Below, one piece after another: positions 9,023 through 15,035 of a DNA stretch of 21,304 bases (positions within the stretch are counted from its first letter, which is position 1; each line of letters opens with the position of its first letter). The notes beneath the pieces are model-generated. The model was given only the letters and a program-made list of their open reading frames with translations, was not told the origin of the DNA and did no database searches. The stretch is from a virus: positions 1-21,304 of the IMG/VR virus record IMGVR_UViG_3300047476_000561; one strand, 5' to 3'. The translations under genes were made by a program, and so were the position numbers.

Positions 9023-10771
9023 TTATCTTCTTACGACTGTCCTTGCACTTGCACTTGCTGCCCCACCAGAGGTTAAACTAGATAAAAGACTTTGTAGTCC
9101 GCCACCTTGAGGTGCTGCCATAGGAGAGCCTCCTACGGCTGCGGCGGGAGCAGGGGACGGTTGCTCAACCGAAGGTGCAGCAGTAGGAGGTAATTCTTCA
9201 GGCTTAAAGACTTCTTCAATAGCATCTTCAATTGCAACACCCTTTTGACGTGCCTTAATAACATCAGCAATCTTTGTGATGATTTGTGTAGGGTCTTGTC
9301 CTTGAGTTGCCATTTGAGGAATTGCTTGAGTATACGCCCCTAACGCACCCATTAATGAGTTACGCATTTCTTCTACTTCAATTTTTTCTTGTTCTTGAGT
9401 TACGTTAATACCAAATGGTAGTTCACGCATAACCATATCTTTAGAAATAATTTTAGCGCCTAATGCTTGTAGCATGAAGATAAGTCCCTGCGCTGGGTTA
9501 AGTCCAGCCAACATGCCATAACGAACATCAGCGGAGTAATCCTTCTTAATATCCTTAGAAGGCTTGTAATCAATACTGTAAGGAGAACCAGCATCTACAC
9601 CACGAACTGTCTTCTCAAAATCAAAGAATGTCTCATCTACCTCAAAGGCGATAGAGATAACATCCTTTAATGCTGAAGCAAAGATAGCCTGAGCAGATTT
9701 AACTTGTGTATCAAAACCACCCATAAGTGCTTGAACACCTTGACCAGTAATAATGCTTGCATCTAGATTACCAGTACGTGATTCTGGATAACGAGTTCCA
9801 GTTCTTAACTCTTGTTGTAGTAATGATTGTTCAGTAAATGCACCGTTAGGTATAGGTAGTTCTACACGACGTACACCCGCTGGGTTGTTGGTGCGAATAA
9901 TCGCATCGCCACCAAATTCAATTTCTTGAACATCGCCTGGTACAACGATTGGTGATTGAACAGACTTCTCTGCTGCTTCCATCGCAAGTAATGCGAATCT
10001 ATTACGAAGCAGTTGAATGCCTAGAACATCATCAAACTGTCCACGCATTTCGCCATCAATAGATGGACGTTTTGCAACTACCACCATCATCTTGCCTAGT
10101 GGATTAATAGCCTCAGAAAGAATTAAGTTATTACGTGTAGGAACAAATATTACTGATTGGTCCTTATCATAATAACGAACAAAATCAACCTTAGCGGTTA
10201 GGTCTTGACGGTATCCTTCTCGTCCCAAGAGTTCCATTTCAAACTCTGGGAACTGTGCTACTAATTCACCAATTGATAGTGAGTAACTTTTAGCGAAGGC
10301 GATGCAACGTCCGTAGCGGTCAAACTCTGGGTAAGCCCCAATTGGACTTTCTACACGGATGCGTGGCAGCCCTGCCTCTTCGTCTAATTCAATGATGAAT
10401 GGGACGAAACCGAATGTGATGTAGTGGTCTGCGCCAGTGTACATCTGCACTTGTAAATCTGAATGAGAAAAATAATTAGCGGCAATACGAGTACGCTTAT
10501 CGGCAAAAGAACGAGCACGGTCGCTGACCTGATTAGCGGCCGAGCAATTAACCGCTGGTAGTGGCGCCATAACTTCCGACAAGTCACGGGCAACAATATC
10601 AATAAAATTTGCAACGACATTTGCATCTACACCTTCTGGAAAGAATGCAGGATAAACCTCAGCAATTTTACCTTTACGGACTGCAAGAACATCTTGTGCT
10701 CTGCCATCACGTTCTGCCGAACGTTGCTTAAGAGAATCTACTCTCGCTGCAATTTGCTCAATGCTTAACAA
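9023..10771 (-). CDS. Portal protein
   Basis: A 582-aa protein in the usual size range for portals. The portal forms the dodecameric ring at one head vertex through which DNA is packaged and released. The sequence has a helical N-terminus, then a mixed alpha/beta core (e.g. GFVPFIIELDEEAGLPRIRV at about residues 122-141) and a long helical stem/crown with a loop rich in basic and polar residues. The C-terminal 60 residues are Pro/Ala/Gly-rich, ending VVRR, and are probably disordered. The start appears to be TTG at 10771, with AGAGG eight bases upstream and the preceding gene's stop only a few bases before that; no ATG fits better. It lies immediately after the small basic proteins and before the protease. 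The assignment rests on position, size and overall pattern, because portals have few diagnostic residues. Confidence 0.8.
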   Translation of the reverse strand: MLSIEQIAARVDSLKQRSAERDGRAQDVLAVRKGKIAEVYPAFFPEGVDANVVANFIDIVARDLSEVMAPLPAVNCSAANQVSDRARSFADKRTRIAANYFSHSDLQVQMYTGADHYITFGFVPFIIELDEEAGLPRIRVESPIGAYPEFDRYGRCIAFAKSYSLSIGELVAQFPEFEMELLGREGYRQDLTAKVDFVRYYDKDQSVIFVPTRNNLILSEAINPLGKMMVVVAKRPSIDGEMRGQFDDVLGIQLLRNRFALLAMEAAEKSVQSPIVVPGDVQEIEFGGDAIIRTNNPAGVRRVELPIPNGAFTEQSLLQQELRTGTRYPESRTGNLDASIITGQGVQALMGGFDTQVKSAQAIFASALKDVISIAFEVDETFFDFEKTVRGVDAGSPYSIDYKPSKDIKKDYSADVRYGMLAGLNPAQGLIFMLQALGAKIISKDMVMRELPFGINVTQEQEKIEVEEMRNSLMGALGAYTQAIPQMATQGQDPTQIITKIADVIKARQKGVAIEDAIEEVFKPEELPPTAAPSVEQPSPAPAAAVGGSPMAAPQGGGLQSLLSSLTSGGAASASARTVVRR

Positions 10772-10783
10772 TTTGTGCCTCTC

Positions 10784-10993
10784 TTAATACTGCGCTGAAC
10801 CCTTATATGGTTTCTTTTTATTCTTTTCAATAGTCTTCATTGTTTTTGCTCTTAAATCTGCAATGCGTTGTGGTGATGGTTTACCACCTTTTGCCTCTAC
10901 TTCTCTTTCAAGTTTAGCAATAGCACCACGCATTTGATAAGTCTTTTGTTTATTAGTTAATTTCTTAACACCCTTACCAATTTTTTTAACCAT
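10784..10993 (-). CDS. Small lysine-rich protein (69 aa)
   Basis: A 69-aa protein, strongly basic: it begins MVKKIGKGVKKLTNKQKTYQ and has further Lys clusters (KTMKTIEKNKKKPYKG). No Cys and no membrane segment are present. It is probably helical with a flexible C-terminus. The ATG overlaps the stop of the upstream 156-aa gene by one base, so it is likely translated by coupling. It is the last of six consecutive small basic genes between terminase and portal. The charge suggests contact with DNA or with an acidic protein such as the scaffold, but no specific family is recognised. Confidence 0.65.
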   Translation of the reverse strand: MVKKIGKGVKKLTNKQKTYQMRGAIAKLEREVEAKGGKPSPQRIADLRAKTMKTIEKNKKKPYKGSAQY

Positions 10994-11463
10994 TATTTAC
11001 CCTTTTTAAGTTGTTTGATTAAAGCATCCTTTTGAGATTGTAGACGCTTTGCTGAGTTTTCAATACCAGAACGCTTTGAAGGTGGGGCAGCCTTCCATGA
11101 GTTTCTAAGTGTAGATAAGTTATTATTAATTTCTTTTAGTTTTTTATTTGCTTCAGTATTGTTTCTAACAAAAGGAGTTTTAGTTGCACCAAGATTTGGC
11201 ACTACACCTTTAGTAATTCTTTGTTTGCTTACTGCAAAACCAAGTTCATCTGTCTTAGCCTTCATGCCAGGCTTTAACTTATCCTCTGGACGAACAGATG
11301 GACGTGGGCCTTTGGCTTTTCCTTCACTAACCTTCTTGCCTTTGGCGTTTACGTTAGTGCCAGTACGTCCCTTACTTGCTGCGCTTCCTACTTTTTTTGC
11401 AGCAGGCTTCTTAGAGGCAGATGCCTTAAGAATACCCATAAGGATTTTTTCTGGATTAGCCAT
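10993..11463 (-). CDS. Lysine/alanine-rich basic protein (156 aa)
   Basis: A 156-aa basic protein. It opens MANPEKILMGILKASASKKP, resembling the MANPIK... starts of its neighbours, and continues with Ala/Lys/Gly repeats that recall bacterial histone H1-like tails. A more helical C-terminal part (about residues 100-150) contains two likely coiled segments, and the protein ends LKKGK. It overlaps its upstream and downstream neighbours by one base each (TAATG). A DNA-condensing or head-internal role is plausible from the charge and the position beside the portal; this is inference. The antisense frame over the same stretch is open but shows no independent signal. Confidence 0.65.
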   Translation of the reverse strand: MANPEKILMGILKASASKKPAAKKVGSAASKGRTGTNVNAKGKKVSEGKAKGPRPSVRPEDKLKPGMKAKTDELGFAVSKQRITKGVVPNLGATKTPFVRNNTEANKKLKEINNNLSTLRNSWKAAPPSKRSGIENSAKRLQSQKDALIKQLKKGK

Positions 11464-11663
11464 TACTTAGGTTTACGCTTTCCTCGTTTTTCGGCTTTGT
11501 ACATTTCAGAACCAATCCATGCTGAAGTTGCAGCAGTACCAATAGCAAAACCTGCTGCTTGTTTCTTTGCCTTTGATTCTATATTTCTATAAATTGGGTC
11601 AACTGCTTTAGCACCTTTACCGCTAATGCCAGCAACTTTTCTAATTAATTTAATAGGATTCAT
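11463..11663 (-). CDS. Small basic protein with NPIK N-terminus (66 aa)
   Basis: A 66-aa protein beginning MNPIKLIRKVAGISGKGAKA. It contains a short Ala/Gly-rich hydrophobic stretch at about residues 34-53 (KQAAGFAIGTAATSAWIGSE), which could be a weak membrane-interacting or buried helix, and ends in a basic cluster (KAEKRGKRKPK). The N-terminal NPIK matches the leaders of two other genes in this cluster. The start and stop each overlap a neighbour by one base. No known family is recognised. A virion-internal or DNA-binding role is a guess from context. Confidence 0.6.
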   Translation of the reverse strand: MNPIKLIRKVAGISGKGAKAVDPIYRNIESKAKKQAAGFAIGTAATSAWIGSEMYKAEKRGKRKPK

Positions 11664-11863
11664 TACTTACCCATGTTTCTATAAACTTTATTTACAAACT
11701 TCTTACCTGCTTTAGTAATGCCACCAATAACACGAGGTGCTCCTAGCATTGCATAGTCAACAGGATTGCTTGGGTCAAATACCCAATCCTTAATAAACTT
11801 CACATTGCCAGATGGCTTAACCTTATTAGTTTGTTTTAGGTTTGTTTTCTTAGAAGCAGCCAT
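11663..11863 (-). CDS. Small basic protein (66 aa)
   Basis: A 66-aa protein beginning MAASKKTNLKQTNKVKPSGN. It shares a weak internal block (KPSGNVKFI) with the KPKSNVKVV block of the two upstream paralogs, which hints that it is a diverged member of the same set. The second half (DWVFDPSNPVDYAMLGAPRV) is less basic and looks folded. It ends RNMGK, and the codons for that tail (GGGTAAGTAATG) also supply a purine-rich ribosome site for the next gene. Overlaps by one base occur on both sides. The function is unknown. Confidence 0.6.
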   Translation of the reverse strand: MAASKKTNLKQTNKVKPSGNVKFIKDWVFDPSNPVDYAMLGAPRVIGGITKAGKKFVNKVYRNMGK

Positions 11864-12129
11864 TACTTGCCTCGTTGTTTTTTGAGTTTATTAATTTCTT
11901 TTTCAATAAAATTATTTGTTCTTGCTTTTTGTGCAGAGGTCATAGGTGGTGCCTTGGGTAAAGATTTAAGAATTGCATCTACATCTTTTGGCTTAACCTT
12001 TTTAAAATTCGGTACAACCTTAACATTTGATTTAGGTTTAGATACAGTTGTGGACTTTGTGCCACGGCCCTTCATGCCAGTCGGCTTAATCTTCTTAACA
12101 GCCTTAATTGCTTTGATTGGGTTTGCCAT
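11863..12129 (-). CDS. Small lysine-rich protein, paralog of the next upstream gene (88 aa)
   Basis: An 88-aa protein with 22 Lys and 3 Arg against only 4 acidic residues. Its first 13 residues (MANPIKAIKAVKK) are identical to those of the gene directly upstream, and a second block, KPKSNVKVVP, is also shared; at DNA level the first 34 bases differ at one position. This marks a recent tandem duplication followed by divergence. The C-terminus is a basic helix (FIEKEINKLKKQRGK). Start and upstream stop abut exactly (TAA then ATG), and GAGGCAAG just before acts as ribosome site. The composition fits nucleic-acid binding or condensation, but no family is recognised. Confidence 0.65.
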   Translation of the reverse strand: MANPIKAIKAVKKIKPTGMKGRGTKSTTVSKPKSNVKVVPNFKKVKPKDVDAILKSLPKAPPMTSAQKARTNNFIEKEINKLKKQRGK

Positions 12130-12501
12130 TTACTTGCCTCGCTTTGGATTACTATTAATTTTAATTACTGGTTTTCCTTCTTTTTTAATTGCTGCATCCT
12201 TACGTTTTGCACGAGGTCCCTCTCCACGCCAACTTTTTGGATACTCAGATGGGTGCATTCCAGCAAGTCTTTCTTGACTGCTATAGTACTTGCTAAGTTG
12301 TTTATCAAATCTATAATCTTGTGCACGCTCTGAGCGTTGTGATTTACTTAATTTTGCACCACGATTTTCAAGACCAGTCTTAGGTGCAGTTTTAGAAGGT
12401 ACAACTTTAACGTTTGATTTTGGTTTAATTTTTTTAGCAGGTGAAGTTTTTTTCACTACTACTTTTTTAACAGCCTTAATGGCTTTGATTGGGTTTGCCA
12501 T
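12130..12501 (-). CDS. Lysine-rich basic protein, first of six after terminase (123 aa)
   Basis: A 123-aa protein starting MANPIKAIKAVKKVVVKK, with a Lys/Pro-rich N-terminal third (KKIKPKSNVKVVPSK), a polar middle with a predicted helix (SQRSERAQDYRFDKQLSKYY) and a basic tail ending PKRGK. The N-terminal 13 residues and the KPKSNVKVVP block are shared with the following gene. The codons of its C-terminal Arg-Gly-Lys contain the GAGGCAAG that serves the next start, so the duplicated unit includes the translation signal. It lies 9 bases downstream of the terminase stop. A role in DNA condensation or head assembly is possible; nothing catalytic is visible. Confidence 0.65.
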   Translation of the reverse strand: MANPIKAIKAVKKVVVKKTSPAKKIKPKSNVKVVPSKTAPKTGLENRGAKLSKSQRSERAQDYRFDKQLSKYYSSQERLAGMHPSEYPKSWRGEGPRAKRKDAAIKKEGKPVIKINSNPKRGK

Positions 12502-12510
12502 TGTTATCTC

Positions 12511-14397
12511 CTATGTATAAGTTTCGGACCACTGCTCAGCAAAGGCCTCGTCTAAGTTGACTGAAAACCGTTTTTCAGTTTGTGCTCTTGTTGCCCAACG
12601 GTTATGTGCGTAGCGTTGGATACGACCATTCTGTTGCATGAAGTCCCTTGCTCTAAGCACGGTAAACCACAGCGCCATAACACAGTCGGTCTTTCCACGG
12701 GTATTTGGCTTCCAAGTAATTAACTGTTGGACAAGAGCCTTAAGACCCTCTGAGTTCTCCGTAGAAGGAAACTCAATTATGTTGTTCTTTTGAAACTTCT
12801 CATCTCTCATAGTTCCCATGAGCATTGACATACCAGCAACACCAAAGTTGCTATCCCACTTGTTCTTGCTAGTGAAGTGAGATTCTAAACGGCAGCCATA
12901 TGCAGCAAGCCAGTTTCTCAAGTTGTCATCTAGCGAGTATGCCTTTTGATGAGCGTTGATTTCCACACGTAATTCTTGTGGCCTATACTTCTCAACTAAT
13001 TCTTCAATAGTATCTTGAATCTTCTGTGGCGTAGGCTCTGACATATTTACACAATCAAGAATATAAATCCTGCCATCATGCCTGTTGTATGTGGTCACCA
13101 CAAACGCAGCATTCCCGCCCATTGCGGGGTCAAACCCTATTATCGTATACCCCTCAATGTGCGAGGGATGGCCTACGGCTCCTGCTTTCAGCAGGCCACG
13201 TTTGCGTTGCCCATTGATACAGCCCTGCACAATTGCAGGTGGAAAAATAGAATCATCTTGAACATCTTCTTGTTGGTAAACCAACGCCCATGTTGACGGG
13301 GTTACTTCGCCTCTTCTTTTGCTGAGTGCTTGCCCATCCCATTTGGGGTACAAGCCTTCTTCATCAGGCTCATCAGCGTCACCGTCCCACGGAACGTCTG
13401 ACTTCTCCCAGAGCGTTTTCCACTCTTGCGGCTTTTGTGCATATTCCAAAACAGCAGGCATGCCCATATAAGTAAAAGGAGTTTTGCCACCAGACCAATG
13501 CTTGGCTTCCCTGAGTTCTTTGTAAAAGTCTGTCGGCGCAATTCGTGTCCCTACGATTAGCAGTTTACCGTTTTTACCCAAACGGGTAATAACTTCTTTT
13601 TGTAACCAGTTGATTTGTTTCTCGTACTCATGTGCGTTGGCTGTAGTAATACAGTCATCAAGAATGATGAGGTCAGCACGGGCACCGTAAATCTGTCCAC
13701 CCATACCAAGTGCTTGGATGGTTGGGTCCTTCTCAGATGAATTTCGGGCATCGCCCCCAAGGTAAACGGTGTCAACTCGCCAAGTGTCTGAGTCTTCTTT
13801 CCAACCACCTTCTGGGCCAAAAGTTGTTTGCAACTTTAACCATCTTGGGTGGGAAAGTCTCTGCTTGATTGCGTACACGAACTCGCGTGCTTTGACCAAC
13901 GTTTTGGAAACCACAATAATGCGGACATTGGGATTGAGGGCGATACGATATGTGGAGTAGTTTACGGTGATGACCGTACTCTTGGCGTGCTCAGGTGGCA
14001 CGTTAACCAACAGACGGGTAGGGTCACCCTTCTCGTAAATCATGCTAGGGTGGAGCCAAGAAGGCTCCCTACCCTCTAGCAGGTCAATCCAATCCATATG
14101 ATGAGGGAATACCCTCTGGTTCAAAAATATCTCTGAGAACTGAGGAAAGTTTATTTCCTCTTTTGGGATGCCTAAAGATTTTAGGGAGGCATCCTTTGCG
14201 GTCTCTTTGGCCTCTGCTAGGTCGGCGGCAAACTTTTTATCCCGTGCCATCCAGATTCGGACGGTATCAGGTTTCTTGTTTACCTTTTCCATAGCCTTAT
14301 GGACAGAGTGGCCCTCGGCCACCATGGCCAAAACCTTGGCCTTTGCCTCTGCCATCGCAAGGGATTTTGGGTTCACTGAACCCTTCTGAAAAGTCAT
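12511..14397 (-). CDS. terL: Terminase large subunit (ATPase and nuclease)
   Basis: The DNA-packaging motor, 628 aa. Residues about 15-75 form a helix-turn-helix-like extension (EGHSVHKAMEKVNKKPDTVR) of the kind found in small terminase subunits. The ATPase domain has a deviant Walker A, PPEHAKST (134-141), a Walker B LIILDD (243-248) and a coupling motif IVGTR (281-285). The RNase H-like nuclease has Asp423 (GFDPAMGG), Glu479 (LRVEIN) and Asp571 (KTDCVMALW) as its acidic triad. The ATPase cleaves ATP to move DNA through the portal, and the nuclease cuts the concatemer. The ATG at 14397 follows AGGAC five bases upstream. No separate small-terminase gene is visible next to it, so the N-terminal extension may take over DNA recognition. 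Confidence 0.93.
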   Translation of the reverse strand: MTFQKGSVNPKSLAMAEAKAKVLAMVAEGHSVHKAMEKVNKKPDTVRIWMARDKKFAADLAEAKETAKDASLKSLGIPKEEINFPQFSEIFLNQRVFPHHMDWIDLLEGREPSWLHPSMIYEKGDPTRLLVNVPPEHAKSTVITVNYSTYRIALNPNVRIIVVSKTLVKAREFVYAIKQRLSHPRWLKLQTTFGPEGGWKEDSDTWRVDTVYLGGDARNSSEKDPTIQALGMGGQIYGARADLIILDDCITTANAHEYEKQINWLQKEVITRLGKNGKLLIVGTRIAPTDFYKELREAKHWSGGKTPFTYMGMPAVLEYAQKPQEWKTLWEKSDVPWDGDADEPDEEGLYPKWDGQALSKRRGEVTPSTWALVYQQEDVQDDSIFPPAIVQGCINGQRKRGLLKAGAVGHPSHIEGYTIIGFDPAMGGNAAFVVTTYNRHDGRIYILDCVNMSEPTPQKIQDTIEELVEKYRPQELRVEINAHQKAYSLDDNLRNWLAAYGCRLESHFTSKNKWDSNFGVAGMSMLMGTMRDEKFQKNNIIEFPSTENSEGLKALVQQLITWKPNTRGKTDCVMALWFTVLRARDFMQQNGRIQRYAHNRWATRAQTEKRFSVNLDEAFAEQWSETYT

Positions 14398-14461
14398 AGT
14401 CCTGTCCCGTTTTCATTCAGTTACTGATAGTTAGTAACAGGTAGTAGATACAGTTTGTAAC

Positions 14462-14482
14462 GCAAGTTCCTGAAGAACTTGC
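14462..14482 (-). repeat. Perfect 8-bp hairpin in the terminase leader
   Basis: GCAAGTTC at 14462-14469 pairs with GAACTTGC at 14475-14482 around a 5-base loop. It lies between the candidate leftward promoter and the terminase start, so it would be in the 5' leader of the late mRNA. There is no T-run, hence no terminator call. It may stabilise the leader or be a protein-binding site. Confidence 0.6.
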
Positions 14483-14505
14483 TACTGTCTAAAAGAAATA
14501 GTTCC

Positions 14506-14535
14506 TATATAGTATTAATCCGTCCAAACAGCCAA
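14506..14535 (-). promoter_or_regulatory. Candidate leftward (late) promoter
   Basis: Read on the minus strand, TTGGCT (14535-14530) and TATATA (14511-14506) are separated by 18 bases, a sigma-70-like arrangement. Transcription would start near 14499, about 100 bases before the terminase ATG. The -35 element is half of an inverted repeat (14530-14553), which would suit repressor control. The assignment is by eye only. Confidence 0.35.
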
Positions 14536-14553
14536 AACGGACACTTTTTGGCT
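14530..14553. repeat. 8-bp inverted repeat overlapping the candidate -35
   Basis: AGCCAAAA (14530-14537) and TTTTGGCT (14546-14553) are perfect complements with an 8-base spacer. A TATTTTTTG run follows three bases later on the plus strand, so it could also end rightward transcripts, but no gene lies to its left on that strand. An operator is the simpler reading. Confidence 0.5.
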
Positions 14554-14577
14554 AACTATTTTTTGCAGCCTGCCCAG

Positions 14578-14597
14578 AAATAGGACAAAATAGGACA
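14578..14597. repeat. Perfect 10-bp tandem direct repeat
   Basis: AAATAGGACA occurs twice head-to-tail (14578-14587 and 14588-14597). Direct repeats spaced by one helical turn are typical sites for cooperative protein binding, such as an origin-binding or regulatory protein. Only two copies are present. Confidence 0.55.
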
Positions 14598-14662
14598 TAA
14601 CTACCTATAGCAGGGGGCTAATAGTTTGTACGGGAAAATCTTTGTTGTAGAAACTCTACTGT

Positions 14663-14683
14663 ATTAAACAGATTATTAAACAG
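14663..14683. repeat. ATTAAACAG direct repeat, 12-bp period
   Basis: ATTAAACAG occurs at 14663-14671 and again at 14675-14683. The related words CTGTATTAAA (near 14772) and TTTAAAACAG (near 14800) recur downstream in the same control region, so this may be a family of binding sites. The second copy overlaps the left arm of the hairpin at 14678-14713. Confidence 0.45.
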
Positions 14684-14713
14684 TCTGGGGTCATTGAGAC
14701 CCCATAACTGTTT
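14678..14713. repeat. Strong interrupted hairpin (7+6 bp)
   Basis: TGGGGTC (14686-14692) pairs with GACCCCA (14698-14704) around loop ATTGA. After a 2/3-base internal loop, AAACAG (14678-14683) pairs with CTGTTT (14708-14713). All pairs are Watson-Crick, so the strand is not defined. No T-run follows. Confidence 0.6.
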
Positions 14714-14721
14714 GCTGTCGC

Positions 14722-14755
14722 TCTGTTTGTCCTGTATAGACAGGCGCAGAACAGA
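14722..14755. repeat. Nested inverted repeat
   Basis: CCTGT (14731-14735) pairs with ACAGG (14740-14744) around a 4-base loop. Outside it TCTGTT (14722-14727) pairs with AACAGA (14750-14755). It is one of several consecutive stems in the control region, and its role is unknown. Confidence 0.45.
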
Positions 14756-14769
14756 TGACAGTCTGCGGT

Positions 14770-14793
14770 CGCTGTATTAAATTCCTGACAGCG
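14770..14793. repeat. 6-bp inverted repeat around TATTAA
   Basis: CGCTGT (14770-14775) and ACAGCG (14788-14793) flank a 12-base A/T-rich spacer containing ATTAAATTC. An A/T-rich core between G/C-rich arms fits an operator or an unwinding site; no further evidence. Confidence 0.35.
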
Positions 14794-14838
14794 CCCCAGT
14801 TTAAAACAGAATCGTCACAGGCTGATAAGCCAATGCGA

Positions 14839-14885
14839 TTCCGAACTAGTCGGAAGCAGTTATCGGCGCAAGCGCCGCCTGCTTC
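14839..14885. repeat. Pair of overlapping hairpins in the G+C-rich half
   Basis: TTCCGA (14839-14844) pairs with TCGGAA (14850-14855). Partly overlapping it, GAAGCAG (14853-14859) pairs with CTGCTTC (14879-14885) and encloses CGGCG/CGCCG (14864-14868 and 14873-14877) with a CAAG loop. The two stems share bases 14853-14855, so both cannot form completely at once; this could be a switch or simply strand-breathing structure. Confidence 0.5.
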
Positions 14886-14911
14886 TCACAGTTAGCCTTT
14901 GAGTGTATCGT

Positions 14912-14981
14912 CCTTGTCAAATCGCCTAAGGGCGATTGTCCGCCTAGACGTCTGGCCTCGGCCAGACAGGCGATGACAAGG
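14912..14981. other. Compact three-way-junction fold (candidate structured RNA or origin element)
   Basis: A 70-base element in which 23 of 27 stem-helix positions can be drawn as three continuous perfect stems and one extension. P1 is CCTTGTCA/TGACAAGG (14912-14919 with 14974-14981). P2 is AATCGCC/GGCGATT (14920-14926 with 14931-14937, loop TAAG). P3 has a base CGCCT/AGGCG (14941-14945 with 14968-14972), a 4-base bulge, then GTCTGGC/GCCAGAC (14950-14956 with 14961-14967, loop CTCG). The P1/P2 junction is 0 nt, P2/P3 is 3 nt and P3/P1 is 1 nt. There are no mismatches and no G-U pairs, so the transcribed strand cannot be inferred. It is not a tRNA: there is no T-loop and no anticodon arm. Confidence 0.6.
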
Positions 14982-15000
14982 CGATAGCACTGTCGGCGTA

Positions 15001-15019
15001 ATAGCCAATGGTTGGCTAT
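15001..15019 (+). promoter_or_regulatory. 8-bp hairpin ahead of the first early gene
   Basis: ATAGCCAA (15001-15008) pairs perfectly with TTGGCTAT (15012-15019) around TGG. It ends four bases before the AAAGGAA ribosome site (15023-15030) of the 160-aa gene, so it would sit in the mRNA leader and may affect initiation or mRNA stability, or act as an operator. Confidence 0.5.
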
Positions 15020-15035
15020 ACAGAAAGGAACTGAG

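Larger units (their letters stand above)
14398..15035. other. Divergent control region between late and early arms
   Basis: About 640 bases without a credible gene, separating leftward virion genes from rightward early genes. It is packed with inverted repeats, most listed separately, and its right half (14820-15000) is clearly richer in G+C than the flanking genes. The density of perfect stems, a 10-bp tandem repeat and the position at the divergence point make it the best candidate in the window for transcriptional control and possibly a replication origin. I could not find a strong rightward sigma-70-type promoter in it by eye. Confidence 0.7.

Noticed and set aside
11867-12277. 136-aa plus-strand ORF antisense to the basic-protein genes
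   Set aside because: Hydrophobic product typical of the antisense of Lys-rich coding DNA; no ribosome site or domain.
14499-14520. Minus-strand TAATACTATATAGG, resembling a T7-type RNA polymerase promoter
   Set aside because: The middle eight bases of the T7 consensus are missing and no single-subunit RNA polymerase gene is seen; a host-type -35/-10 reading explains it better.
15012-15035. TTG start extending the first early gene by 8 codons
   Set aside because: The TTG lies inside a perfect hairpin arm and the ATG at 15036 has its own AAAGGAA site.
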